DNA of 64,000 bases from Terriglobia bacterium (GTDB taxonomy: Bacteria > Acidobacteriota > Terriglobia > Terriglobales > Acidobacteriaceae). Shown here piece after piece: positions 16,560 to 25,613 of this stretch; position 1 is the first letter of the stretch; each line of letters opens with the position of its first letter. Below the pieces are notes generated by a model. The model was not told where the DNA came from and did no database searches. It was given only the letters and a program-made list of their open reading frames with translations. The stretch covers positions 62,001-126,000 of the forward strand of contig JAIQEU010000003.1 of NCBI GenBank assembly GCA_020073665.1, written 5' to 3'. Position numbers and translations under genes: made by a program.

Positions 16560-17941
16560 AGCTGCCGCTCGCGCGCATTGCCGAGTTCCTCTCCGCCACC
16601 GGTGAGTTCGATCACAAAGCCGTGTCCCAGGGATATGGCATCGACTCGCGCACCATCCAGCCGGGCGAGCTGTTTTTTGCGGTGAAGGGCGAGCGCCTGG
16701 ACGGCCACGATTTCGTGCCGCAGGCATTGGAGAGAAACGCCGTTGCCGCGGTGGTGCGTAAGGACCAACTGGCCCGCTACCCGGTGAAGACCAGGCTCAT
16801 GGCGGTCGACGACACCCTGGTCGCACTGCAGACATTGGCCACGGCGGTGCGGCGAGTGTGGGCGAAGCCGCTCGTCGGTGTAACCGGATCAGCCGGCAAA
16901 ACCACCACCAAGGAAGCGATCGCCCACATGCTGTCCACGCGCTTCCGCGTGCTGAAGTCCGAAGGTAATTTCAATAACCATTTCGGGCTGCCACTCATGC
17001 TGCTAAAGCTGGAGCCGGAACAGGATATTGCGGTGATCGAGATGGGCATGTCCCACCTCGGCGAGATTGCCGCCCTGGCCCGGATCGCCCAGCCGGAAAT
17101 CGGCGTGGTGACCTGCGTGGCGCCCGTACACCTCGAGTTTTTCGACTCGATTGCGAGCATCGCGCGGGCGAAGTATGAGCTGGTTGCCTCTCTACCCGCC
17201 AGAGGGACTGCGGTGCTGAACGCCGACGACGAGTACGTTTCGCAGTTCGGTCGCGACTTCCATGGCAAGGTAGTGACCTTCGGCATGCGTCCGACCGCGG
17301 ACGTGCGGGCCGAAAACATCGAACCGCGCGGACCGGCAGGATCCACGTTCGACGTGGTCGTAGGCGCCTGCCGCGAAAAGGCCACCTTGCCGCTGGTGGG
17401 GACACACAACATCTACAACGCGCTGGCAGCGGTTGCCGTCGGACTGGAGCGGGGCCTCACCCCATCCCAGGCGGTGGGGGCGCTGGCTTCGCTCGCGCCG
17501 GCCGACAAGCGCGGGCAGGTCGTCCAACTCGGCAACATCACGGTCATCAACGATTGTTACAATTCCAATCCGAAGGCCTTGGATGCCATGGTGGATGCTC
17601 TGGCCAGCATGCCGGCAAGCCGCCGCATCGTGGTTGCCGGTGAAATGCTCGAATTGGGACCGACGGGCGAACATTTACACCAGCGCTCCGGCGAGCACAT
17701 CGCAGAACGGAAGATTGACGTCCTGCTGGGGGTACGCGGCTTGGCGCGAACCATGGTCGAAGCCGCCCGGCAGAAGGGGATACGCGCAGACTTCGTCCCC
17801 ACGCCCGAGGAAGCGGGAGAATGGCTGGCACGTGAGACCCGTGCGGGCGACGTAGTGCTGCTAAAGGCATCGCGCGGGGTGAAGCTGGAAAATGCCCTCG
17901 CAACCTGGAAGGCGCATAGGGCTGCAGCGGGGAACGCGTAA
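16556..17941 (+). CDS. murF: UDP-MurNAc-tripeptide:D-Ala-D-Ala ligase
   Basis: 461 aa. YGIDSRTIQPGELFFAVKG marks the N-domain, GVTGSAGKTTTKE the P-loop, HLGEIAALARIAQP and NDCYNSNP the later conserved blocks, and LELGPTGEHLH a C-domain motif. It adds D-Ala-D-Ala to the UDP-MurNAc-tripeptide in the cytoplasm. ATG 16556 overlaps the murE TGA by 4 nt; the longer frame starting at 16520 has no family similarity in its extra residues. No ddl gene lies in this cluster. Confidence 0.95.
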   Translation: MKLPLARIAEFLSATGEFDHKAVSQGYGIDSRTIQPGELFFAVKGERLDGHDFVPQALERNAVAAVVRKDQLARYPVKTRLMAVDDTLVALQTLATAVRRVWAKPLVGVTGSAGKTTTKEAIAHMLSTRFRVLKSEGNFNNHFGLPLMLLKLEPEQDIAVIEMGMSHLGEIAALARIAQPEIGVVTCVAPVHLEFFDSIASIARAKYELVASLPARGTAVLNADDEYVSQFGRDFHGKVVTFGMRPTADVRAENIEPRGPAGSTFDVVVGACREKATLPLVGTHNIYNALAAVAVGLERGLTPSQAVGALASLAPADKRGQVVQLGNITVINDCYNSNPKALDAMVDALASMPASRRIVVAGEMLELGPTGEHLHQRSGEHIAERKIDVLLGVRGLARTMVEAARQKGIRADFVPTPEEAGEWLARETRAGDVVLLKASRGVKLENALATWKAHRAAAGNA

Positions 17942-17996
17942 CTCGTCAGCGAAGGCTGACGACGGACGACCCAAGACTGACGACTAAGGGGGCGGA

Positions 17997-19130
17997 TTGC
18001 TTTATTGGCTGCTGTACCTGAAGCTGTTCCATTACTTCCCGCCCTTCCGCATCTTTCGCTATTTGACGTTTCGCACTGCCTTTGCGAGCCTGACCGCAAT
18101 GTTTACCGGGCTCATCGTTGGCCCCCTGGTCATCAATCGTCTCCGCGAGTTTCAGATTGGCCAATTCATTCGCGAAGAAGGGCCCAAGGCCCATCAGAAG
18201 AAAGCCGGCACGCCCACCATGGGGGGCTTGCTGATTGCCATTTCCATCGTCGTGCCGACCCTGCTGTGGGCTGACCTGAGCAATCGCTTTGTCTGGATCG
18301 CGGTCTTGTCGACCTGCGCCTTCGCGGCCATCGGCTTTGCCGACGATTACAGCAAAGTAGCGCACCGTCGCAACCTGGGCCTGACCGGAAAAGCCAAGCT
18401 GGGTTTTCAGATCGCCACCAGCATTCTGATCGCGGTCGCCCTGATCGCCATGCAGACCCAGGGCATGTATTCCACCAAGCTGTTGGTACCTTTCGTGAAA
18501 CAGTTCCGTCCCGACCTGGTCATCCAAAGCCTGGTGCATAATCCACACCTCTGGCCGTTGGCGTTCCTGCCCTTCGTGGCATTCGTGGTCCTGGTGATCG
18601 TCGGCTCGAGCAACGCCGTGAATCTGACGGACGGTCTCGATGGGTTGGCCATTGGCTGCACGGTGATCGCCGCCGGCGCCCTCGCGGTCCTCACCTACGT
18701 CAGCGGCCACGCCACCTTCGCCGCCTATCTCGAACTGCAGCGCATGCCGCAAGTCGGTGAGTTGACCATCTTCTGCGGCGCCATGGTGGGGTCGGCCATC
18801 GGGTTCCTGTGGTACAACGCGCATCCCGCCGAAGTATTCATGGGCGATGTGGGCTCGCTGGCCCTGGGTGGCGCTATCGGTACGGTTGCGGTCATGATCA
18901 AGCAGGAACTGCTGCTGCCCTTTATCGGCGGGGTCTTCGTGATCGAAGCCGTGTCCGTGATCCTGCAGGTGGGATCGTATAAACTGCGCAAGAAGCGCAT
19001 CTTCAAAATGGCCCCCCTGCATCATCATTTTGAGCTGCTGGGCTGGTCGGAATCCAAGATCATTGTCCGCTTCTGGATCGCGTCGCTGGTGTTTGCATTG
19101 TTCGCGCTGACCACCCTGAAATTGAGATAA
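17997..19130 (+). CDS. mraY: Phospho-MurNAc-pentapeptide transferase
   Basis: 377 aa, about ten transmembrane segments. Conserved Asp motifs: FADDYSK and NLTDGLDGLA, plus KAGTPTMGG and a late APLHHHFELLGWSE. It transfers phospho-MurNAc-pentapeptide to undecaprenyl phosphate, making lipid I. The start is TTG 17997 with an AAGGGGG ribosome site about 5 nt upstream, and the protein begins MLYWLLYLKLFHYFP. The short 17942-17996 spacer is a low-complexity CTGACGAC/GGACGAC tract. Confidence 0.95.
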   Translation: MLYWLLYLKLFHYFPPFRIFRYLTFRTAFASLTAMFTGLIVGPLVINRLREFQIGQFIREEGPKAHQKKAGTPTMGGLLIAISIVVPTLLWADLSNRFVWIAVLSTCAFAAIGFADDYSKVAHRRNLGLTGKAKLGFQIATSILIAVALIAMQTQGMYSTKLLVPFVKQFRPDLVIQSLVHNPHLWPLAFLPFVAFVVLVIVGSSNAVNLTDGLDGLAIGCTVIAAGALAVLTYVSGHATFAAYLELQRMPQVGELTIFCGAMVGSAIGFLWYNAHPAEVFMGDVGSLALGGAIGTVAVMIKQELLLPFIGGVFVIEAVSVILQVGSYKLRKKRIFKMAPLHHHFELLGWSESKIIVRFWIASLVFALFALTTLKLR

Positions 19131-19140
19131 AGAAACATCC

Positions 19141-19212
19141 ACCACGGAGGTACGGAGACACGGAGAAGGCCTGGATTAATCATTTTTCTCCGTGCCTCCG
19201 TGTCTCCGTGGT
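19141..19212. repeat. Imperfect inverted repeat built of CGGAG-type units (element A)
   Basis: Left arm 19141-19167 and right arm 19186-19212 (27 nt each) are reverse complements with three mismatches. Each arm consists of three direct 8-9-nt units (ACGGAG / CTCCGTG). The 18-nt loop is AT-rich. The mraY-murD junction is filled by it. A related single arm precedes ftsW (20644-20672). Confidence 0.85.
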
Positions 19213-19230
19213 AGGTTTTGACTTCAGGTC

Positions 19231-20616
19231 TTGACTTCAGTGGACGTCAACAACAAACGCGTGCTGGTGGTCGGCCTGGGCAAGTCCGGGGTGGCGTCGG
19301 CGCTGTTTCTGAAGGCGCGCGGCGCCCGAGTCACAGTGTCCGATGCCAAGACCCAGGACGAATTGGGCGCGGAAATCCCGATCCTGCTTGACCACGGCAT
19401 CGCGGTTGAGACAGGTGGCCATGGCGAACGTACCTTCCGCGAGCAGGACTTGATCGTGGTCAGCCCCGGCGTGCCCGTGGACGCGCCTCCGTTGGTGCAG
19501 GCCCGGGCCCTGGGCGAGACCGTCATCGGCGAAATCGAACTCGCGGCCCAATTCCTGCCGGGACGCATCGTTGCCATCACGGGTTCCAATGGCAAGACCA
19601 CGACCACAACCTTGGCGGGCGAAATCATCGCAGCGGGTGGGTACCCAACCGTGGTTGGCGGCAATATCGGTACACCCGCGATTTCGCTGGTCGAAGCCGC
19701 TAGGCAAGACGGCTTCGCCGTGCTTGAAGTTTCCAGCTTTCAGCTTGAGACCATCGCGACCTTCCACACGAAAATCGCGGTGGTACTCAACATCACCCCC
19801 GATCACCTGGACCGCCATCGCACTTTCGAGGCCTACGTAAACGCGAAAGCCCGCATTTTCGAGAACCAGAACGCCGCGGACTTCGCCGTCCTCAATGCCG
19901 ATGATGCTGCCACTGCTGATCTGGCTGGCCGCACCAAAGCCCAGGTCTTCTGGTTCAGCCGTAAGCAAGAAGTTCAGCAGGGCGCGTACGTGCGCGACGG
20001 GAAGATTCTCTTCCGCGATGCCGCGGGCCAGCGCGAGATCATGCCGGTCTCCGAGATTCCGCTCAAGGGCGCGCACAATGTGGAGAATGTTCTGGCCGGT
20101 GTCGCCGTAGGCATTCTGATGCAATGTGCTCCCGAGCGTATCCGCCAGACGGTTCGCGAATTCAAAGCAGTCGAGCATCGCCTTGAGTACGTCACTACGA
20201 TTCGCGGAGTCGAGTATTACAACGATTCCAAGGCGACCAATGTTGACGCCACCATTAAAGCGCTGGAATCGTTTCCCGCCAACATCCACATCATTCTCGG
20301 TGGCAAGGACAAAGGCAGCGACTACACCGTGCTGAAAGACCTGCTCCGGCAGCGGGTGAAACGCGTCTACACCATCGGCGCCGCCGCGGCCAAGATCGAG
20401 TCGCACATCAAGGGTGCCGCGGAAATCGTCCATGCCGAGACCCTGGACAGCGCCATCAAACGCGCCGCCGCCGCGGCCCAGCCTGGGGACACCGTTCTGC
20501 TGGCCCCTGCCTGCGCCAGCTTCGACCAGTTCAACAGCTACGAGCATCGGGGAAGAGTGTTCAAGGAAGTGGTACGGGGGCTAGCCGGACCGGAGAAGTC
20601 CGAACCAACAAAGTAA
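19231..20616 (+). CDS. murD: UDP-MurNAc-L-Ala:D-Glu ligase
   Basis: 461 aa from TTG 19231 (or 458 aa from GTG 19240). RVLVVGLGKSGVASALFL opens the Rossmann N-domain; ITGSNGKTTTT is the P-loop; NITPDHLDRH and YYNDSKATNVDAT are Mur-ligase blocks; LAPACASFDQF closes. It adds D-Glu to UDP-MurNAc-L-Ala. Start choice is hard: there is no clear Shine-Dalgarno, and TTGACTTCAG occurs twice (19218-19227 and 19231-19240), duplicating the candidate start region. A junction repeat (element A) lies just upstream. Confidence 0.94.
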   Translation: MTSVDVNNKRVLVVGLGKSGVASALFLKARGARVTVSDAKTQDELGAEIPILLDHGIAVETGGHGERTFREQDLIVVSPGVPVDAPPLVQARALGETVIGEIELAAQFLPGRIVAITGSNGKTTTTTLAGEIIAAGGYPTVVGGNIGTPAISLVEAARQDGFAVLEVSSFQLETIATFHTKIAVVLNITPDHLDRHRTFEAYVNAKARIFENQNAADFAVLNADDAATADLAGRTKAQVFWFSRKQEVQQGAYVRDGKILFRDAAGQREIMPVSEIPLKGAHNVENVLAGVAVGILMQCAPERIRQTVREFKAVEHRLEYVTTIRGVEYYNDSKATNVDATIKALESFPANIHIILGGKDKGSDYTVLKDLLRQRVKRVYTIGAAAAKIESHIKGAAEIVHAETLDSAIKRAAAAAQPGDTVLLAPACASFDQFNSYEHRGRVFKEVVRGLAGPEKSEPTK

Positions 20617-20643
20617 CGTCCTGTTCGAAATCCACAGAAAAAA

Positions 20644-20672
20644 TCCTCCGTGGCTCCGTGCCTCCGTGGTGG
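20644..20672 (+). repeat. Single arm of the CTCCGTG repeat family before ftsW (element B)
   Basis: Three CTCCGTG-type units closely match the right arm of the 19186-19212 element, but no opposing arm is present. The open frame of ftsW extends back into it; those codons are not part of the gene. Confidence 0.7.
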
Positions 20673-20684
20673 AATTGCTCTTCC

Positions 20685-21776
20685 ATGGCAAAGCGCGTGA
20701 GTGCCGATCGCTGGCTGTTCACCGTGACCCTGCTGCTGGTGTTTGTGGGGCTGGTGATGGTGTTCAGCGCCTCGGCGGTAATGGCCAAGGAACGCTACGG
20801 ATCGGGCTACACCTTCGTACTGCGCCAGCTTGCCTGGGCTGCGACCGGAATTCTGGCCATGGTGATCGCCATGCGCATCGACTATCGCCGCTACAAGCAT
20901 CCGGCGGTGGTGTTCTCGCTGCTCGGCGTCACTTCGCTGATGCTGATTTCCGTCTTCCTGCTTGATCGTGCTCACAATACACATCGCTGGCTGCACTGGG
21001 GTGGGTTTTCATTCCAGCCCTCGGAAGTGGCCAAGCCGGCACTCATTCTCTTTCTCGCGTACTTTCTGGACAGCCGGCCCAAGTCCATCAACGACTGGCG
21101 AAATACGCTTCTCCCCGCGATCACGCCCACCGTGTTGTTTATCGTGCTGATTGTTTTCCAGCCTGACCTGGGCACCGCCATCGCCTGCGCCGCCGTCACC
21201 GGTTGCATACTGTTTGTGGGCGGACTCGACCTGCGTTATCTCGGCTATGCTTTTCTTGCGTCTATCGTGCCGCTCTATCTGGCGATTTTTCATGTTGCCT
21301 ACCGCCGCGACCGCATCCTGGCCTTTCTGGATCCTTATTCTGACCCGCAGGGACGCGGTTTCCACATCATCCAGTCGCTGATCGCAGTCAGCACCGGCGG
21401 CATCACCGGACTGGGCTTGATGGAAGGGAAGCAGAAGTTGTTTTACCTGCCCGAACCCCACACCGATTTCATCTTTGCTGTAACTGCTGAAGAATTAGGA
21501 TTGGTGGGAGCGTTGTGCGTGGTCGCGCTGTTCGCGATTTTCCTGTGGCGCGGCATCCGCACCGCCCTGCACACTCAGGACATGTTTGGCCGCTATTTGG
21601 TAGTAGGAATCACCAGCATGGTCGTGGTGCAGGCTTTTATCAACATCAGCGTGGTCCTGGGGCTAATGCCTACCAAGGGCATCCCGCTGCCTTTCGTTTC
21701 CTACGGTGGATCGTCGCTGTTCGTGACCCTGGCGTGTGTTGGCGTGCTGCTGAACGTGAGCAAGCAGGCGGACTAG
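20685..21776 (+). CDS. ftsW: Lipid II polymerase FtsW (SEDS family)
   Basis: 363 aa, about ten transmembrane helices. SEDS-family signatures: LVMVFSASAVMA in the first helix, HRWLHWGGFSFQPSEVAKPALILF, FQPDLGTA, YRRDRILAFLDPYSDPQGRGFHIIQSLIAVSTGGITGLGLMEG (conserved extracellular loop), LPEPHTDFIFAVTAEELG and LPFVSYGGSSL. It polymerises glycan strands at the septum with FtsI. ATG 20685 is chosen because the upstream extension derives from the CTCCGTG repeat; the ribosome binding site is weak. Confidence 0.95.
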   Translation: MAKRVSADRWLFTVTLLLVFVGLVMVFSASAVMAKERYGSGYTFVLRQLAWAATGILAMVIAMRIDYRRYKHPAVVFSLLGVTSLMLISVFLLDRAHNTHRWLHWGGFSFQPSEVAKPALILFLAYFLDSRPKSINDWRNTLLPAITPTVLFIVLIVFQPDLGTAIACAAVTGCILFVGGLDLRYLGYAFLASIVPLYLAIFHVAYRRDRILAFLDPYSDPQGRGFHIIQSLIAVSTGGITGLGLMEGKQKLFYLPEPHTDFIFAVTAEELGLVGALCVVALFAIFLWRGIRTALHTQDMFGRYLVVGITSMVVVQAFINISVVLGLMPTKGIPLPFVSYGGSSLFVTLACVGVLLNVSKQAD

Positions 21777-21879
21777 GCTTCCAGGGTTTTCCGGATGTAT
21801 AAGATTGCGGAAGCGCCCTCTTGCTCGGGTGCCCTCTCGAGTTGTTACAATAACGCGCTCATCCAAAGGACAACCCACC

Positions 21880-23151
21880 ATGGCTACACGCTTCGGGATC
21901 GCGGCTTCTCTAGTTTTGTTCTGCGCCGGATTGCAAGGGCAGGTCACAGCCATCAAGGCTGGAAAAATGATCGACACCGACGCCGGCACCGTGCTCAGCA
22001 ATCAGATCATCCTGGTGAAGGGCGGCAAGATCGAAGCGGTTGGCGGCAACCTCAGTATTCCTTCCGATGCTAAGGTGATTGACCTCTCCGGCATGACCGT
22101 ACTGCCGGGGCTGATTGATTGCCACACGCACCTGACCGACAGCTATGCAGACGCAGATCCGCTTTCGGAATTGCGTAAGACCTCTGCCTTCGATGCGTTT
22201 CAGTCGATCCCCAACGCGAAAGCGGTCCTGCTCGCCGGATTCACCACCGTGCGTGATGTGGGCGCGTATCGCGCTCTTGTGGATGTGGCGTTACGCGACG
22301 CCATCAACCGCGGTGACTTGGTTGGCCCGCGCATGTACGTGGCTGGTGCTTACATTACCATCACAGGAGGCGCCGGAGCAGTCACCGGGTTCGCTCCTGA
22401 CATTATTCTTCCCTGGGACCTGCACTTTGGAGAAGCCAACAGCCCGTGGGAGGTGCGGCAGAGGATTCGCGCTCTCGCCAATCAGCGCGTCGATCTCGTC
22501 AAGGTGCTGGCAACCGGCGCAGTGTTGACCCACAACAGCAATGTGAAGTCTGCTGAATTCACGCCCGACGAATTGAGCGCCGCAGTGCAAGAGGCCCAGA
22601 GTTTTGGACTGCGCGTGGCGGCACACGCACATAGTCCGGAAGGCATCAAGAACGCGGTGCGCGCCGGGGTTGCTTCGATCGAGCACGGCAGTCTCGCGGA
22701 CGACGAGTCCAGACAACTGATGAAACAGCATGGTACCTACCTGGTGCCTACGCTCGAGATTGGCGAGTGCGTACTCGACCCCGCGCATGAGCCTCCGGAT
22801 TTCGTGGAGCATGGGAAGCAGGTTGCTCAGGCGCAGCGGGAGAACTTCCGTAAAGCCGTGGACGCAGGAGTGAAGATTGCCTTTGGCACCGACATCAGCG
22901 TCTGTCCCTTCGGCACCAACGCACGCGAGTTCGGGTTAATGGTGGAGTACGGCATGACTCCGATGCACGCGATTCAGGCAGCTACGGTCAGTGCGGCTGA
23001 CTTAATCGGGGTCTCGTCGAAGATTGGCTCCATCAAGCCGGGTAAATCTGCGGACATCGTCGCCGTCCAAGGTGATCCGCGGAAGGATGTCCGCGTGCTG
23101 GAGAAAGTCAGTTTCGTGATGAAGGAAGGTCAGGTGTACAAGCAGGAATAG
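21880..23151 (+). CDS. Exported amidohydrolase (prolidase/imidazolonepropionase-like)
   Basis: 423 aa. A signal peptide (about 1-21, FCAGLQGQ) is followed by the amidohydrolase beta-sandwich (GKMIDTDAGTVLSNQIILVKGGKIEAVG), the metal-binding DCHTHLTD (HxH), a carboxylated-lysine region (VDLVKVLATGAV), AAHAHSPEGI, IEHGS and a final FGTDISV aspartate. All metal ligands of the superfamily are present. Related acidobacterial enzymes are annotated as Xaa-Pro dipeptidases; the substrate here is inferred. ATG 21880 has AAAGGA 9 nt upstream. It starts the four-gene block that separates ftsW from murG. Confidence 0.85.
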   Translation: MATRFGIAASLVLFCAGLQGQVTAIKAGKMIDTDAGTVLSNQIILVKGGKIEAVGGNLSIPSDAKVIDLSGMTVLPGLIDCHTHLTDSYADADPLSELRKTSAFDAFQSIPNAKAVLLAGFTTVRDVGAYRALVDVALRDAINRGDLVGPRMYVAGAYITITGGAGAVTGFAPDIILPWDLHFGEANSPWEVRQRIRALANQRVDLVKVLATGAVLTHNSNVKSAEFTPDELSAAVQEAQSFGLRVAAHAHSPEGIKNAVRAGVASIEHGSLADDESRQLMKQHGTYLVPTLEIGECVLDPAHEPPDFVEHGKQVAQAQRENFRKAVDAGVKIAFGTDISVCPFGTNAREFGLMVEYGMTPMHAIQAATVSAADLIGVSSKIGSIKPGKSADIVAVQGDPRKDVRVLEKVSFVMKEGQVYKQE

Positions 23152-23180
23152 TGCTGCGCTGAACATCGCGGCTGGTACCC

Positions 23181-24080
23181 ATGCCAGAACTGCCGGATAT
23201 TGTCGCCTATATCAGCGCGCTCGAGCCACGGATCGTCGGTCAGCCACTGCAGCGAGTACGGCTGTCAAATGCCTTTCTGCTGCGAACCGCCCAACCACCG
23301 CTTGCGAGTGTGGAGGGCCGTATTGTGCGCGAACTGCGGCGAATTGGAAAGCACATCGTAATTGGAGTGGAGAACGATCTCTGGCTGGCGCTTCACTTGA
23401 TGATTGCCGGCCGGTTGCACTGGCGGGTACCAGAGGCAAAGCTGGCTGGCCGTCAGAGTCTGGCGGCTTTCGATTTTCCCAATGGTTCTCTGGTGCTCAC
23501 CGAAGCCGGCACAAAGCGCCGCGCATCGTTGCACGTACTCAGTGGCGAGGAGAGCTTGCATTCGATCGATGCTGGGGGAATCGATATCTTCTCCAGCAAT
23601 CTCAATTCATTTCGTGCAGCGCTCGCGGCTGAAAACCACACGCTCAAGAGAGCGCTTACGGACCCACGCCTGGTGAGCGGGATCGGCAACGCGTATTCGG
23701 ATGAGATCCTGCACGCTGCTCAACTTTCCCCCATCGCCCTCACCCACAGACTGGGGTCGCAGGAGTGGGAGAGGCTGTTCGCGGCGACCCGTCACACTCT
23801 TGAGCTCTGGGTAAACCGACTGCGCACCGAGGCGATGGCCGGCTTTCCGGAGAAGGTGACCGCGTTTCGCAAGGATATGGCCGTCCATGGGCGCTATGGC
23901 GAGCCGTGTCCGAGGTGTGGCGACACGGTCCTACGGATCCGCTACGCCGACAAAGAAACAAACTATTGTGCTCGATGCCAGACGAATGGCAGAGTTCTGG
24001 CGGATCGGAGTTTGTCTCGGCTATTGGGATCGGACTGGCCGCGCACCTTGGAAGAGCTGGAAGCTTTAAAAGGCCGTTAA
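23181..24080 (+). CDS. mutM: Formamidopyrimidine-DNA glycosylase family protein
   Basis: 299 aa, Fpg/Nei family. The N-terminus PELPDI (processed Pro nucleophile and catalytic Glu) replaces the usual PELPE. IGKHIVIGVENDLWLALHLMIAGR follows, then the helix-two-turn-helix LVSGIGNAYSDEILHAA and a C-terminal zinc finger with four cysteines (CPRCG and CARC). It excises oxidised purines such as 8-oxoG. The finger reads ADKETNYCARC where Fpg normally has GRSTFFCPRC, so the Arg finger differs and lesion preference may too. No relation to the neighbouring cell-wall genes is known. Confidence 0.85.
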   Translation: MPELPDIVAYISALEPRIVGQPLQRVRLSNAFLLRTAQPPLASVEGRIVRELRRIGKHIVIGVENDLWLALHLMIAGRLHWRVPEAKLAGRQSLAAFDFPNGSLVLTEAGTKRRASLHVLSGEESLHSIDAGGIDIFSSNLNSFRAALAAENHTLKRALTDPRLVSGIGNAYSDEILHAAQLSPIALTHRLGSQEWERLFAATRHTLELWVNRLRTEAMAGFPEKVTAFRKDMAVHGRYGEPCPRCGDTVLRIRYADKETNYCARCQTNGRVLADRSLSRLLGSDWPRTLEELEALKGR

Positions 24081-24090
24081 AGACGCAACC

Positions 24091-25542
24091 TCAGTTCCCG
24101 ACCTTGGTATCAAACACGCCCGTCTCTACCCGGCCCCCGCGCTTTACCTGCACAAACAGCCGGTAGTCCCCGGCCTGCGGGAACCCGTAAGGGAAGGAAA
24201 CCTCCGGTGACAACTTCATCGCATGGTTGGCCATGTTCATGTCCATCGTTCCACCAGAATCTTTTTGCACCACGGCCAACGCCGCCATGGGCACCGATCC
24301 CGCGGGATGAATGTGCGCGAACACACTTTCGTCGGAGCGCACGAACACGGCGTGTCCAGCCATGCCCATATACGGTTCGAGATCGCTCGCGGGCTTGCCG
24401 CCTTTATCCTCTACCCGGAACCGGAACCAGCTCAGTTTGCCGATCGCGGGCGCAGACTTATCCGGCTCCCATACCATGCGTCCGCCATCGGCCAGCGGAG
24501 AGATGCGGTCCGAACCAGCCCCAAACGCGGGCGCGCTTACATCGGAGTCATCTCCCGCGAGCGGTTTGCCCGCGATCTGTGGAAGATCCATCTCCGTCAC
24601 CATAGTGTCGGGAAACCCGGTCTCGCGCACCACGTCGGCGAAAAGTTTGTAGTGACCGGCATCGATCGCCGGCAGGTCCAGCGCAAACGCTCCGTCCGGT
24701 CTCTGCTCAGGATGCAAATGATAGAAGCGGTCCATCGCCGGCACCCGCAACAGGAAAAGATGCATGAGGTGTCCGTGATCCGGGATCAGTTGCATGGACC
24801 AGGATCGTTTGCGGAGATCGTGCCAATGGGACGCCCCCATCCGCAGTACCAGGTGCCCACCGTTCTCCAGACTTGCGGCAAGCGGAGGCGCTTGGTACAG
24901 CATGTCGTACCTCTGCGTGCTGGCTTCCGAGTTCCACCACCAGTTCCCCAGAAACAAAATGCCCAACACAAGGACGGTCGCTACCACCATGGCGATGCGG
25001 CCACGCCGGATGCCCTTCGTCTGGGGCGCAGCGCCGGGATCGACTGAACCCTCGCGTGCCGCCGCACCGGCGATCGCAACCACGCCGAAGACCAAGAACA
25101 GCATCAATCCGAACAGAAGCGCTCCTAACTCTTTTTGCATGGGCAGAGTGCGACGCGCAAATGCGGCTACGGGTACGGCCAGTTTGCCGGCACCTTTGGG
25201 TCCGTCCACATCGGCTCGCACCTCCCACGAGCCCGAAGCCATCAGCCAGACTTTTCCGGTAAACGACTGCGGATCGTCCGGGACCACCTGCATCACATCG
25301 GGCGTGGGTGGAAATCCCGGGTCCTTTCCAGTGAGGTAGACCGGCACAATGTGGATGCCGGTGACGGTGCCGGACGTGGAGCGCACTTCCACCTGTGCCA
25401 CGCCGGGAATCATTGCCGGCGGACGCACCGTGACCAGCAGGTGATAGGGTCCGGCGTCGCCCTCGTAGTACACATCGGGGCTGCCCACGTGCGCGAAGGC
25501 CGCGGTGGTTGACATTAAGAAAGCCAGCACAAGAATACGCAT
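24091..25542 (-). CDS. Exported membrane protein with His/Met-rich periplasmic domains
   Basis: 483 aa from ATG 25542, chosen because a clean signal peptide (MRILVLAFLMSTTAAFA) follows. Order: signal peptide, a beta-rich FixH/YtkA-like region (about 20-115), two membrane segments (about 141-161 and 185-203), then a large periplasmic region with DHGHLMHLFLL, FYHLHPEQ, YMGMAGHAVFV, FAHIHPAGS and a Met/His run (GTMDMNMANHAMK). These motifs suggest copper or another soft metal as ligand; that is inference. The partner gene upstream on the same strand encodes a polytopic membrane protein and the two are probably cotranscribed. Confidence 0.7.
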   Translation of the reverse strand: MRILVLAFLMSTTAAFAHVGSPDVYYEGDAGPYHLLVTVRPPAMIPGVAQVEVRSTSGTVTGIHIVPVYLTGKDPGFPPTPDVMQVVPDDPQSFTGKVWLMASGSWEVRADVDGPKGAGKLAVPVAAFARRTLPMQKELGALLFGLMLFLVFGVVAIAGAAAREGSVDPGAAPQTKGIRRGRIAMVVATVLVLGILFLGNWWWNSEASTQRYDMLYQAPPLAASLENGGHLVLRMGASHWHDLRKRSWSMQLIPDHGHLMHLFLLRVPAMDRFYHLHPEQRPDGAFALDLPAIDAGHYKLFADVVRETGFPDTMVTEMDLPQIAGKPLAGDDSDVSAPAFGAGSDRISPLADGGRMVWEPDKSAPAIGKLSWFRFRVEDKGGKPASDLEPYMGMAGHAVFVRSDESVFAHIHPAGSVPMAALAVVQKDSGGTMDMNMANHAMKLSPEVSFPYGFPQAGDYRLFVQVKRGGRVETGVFDTKVGN

Positions 25543-25613
25543 GCAGTTCTTCAAGCTCTTATACTTTGATGACAATGATCTTAGAGGACACACCGAGGCT
25601 CTAACCGGAATCC

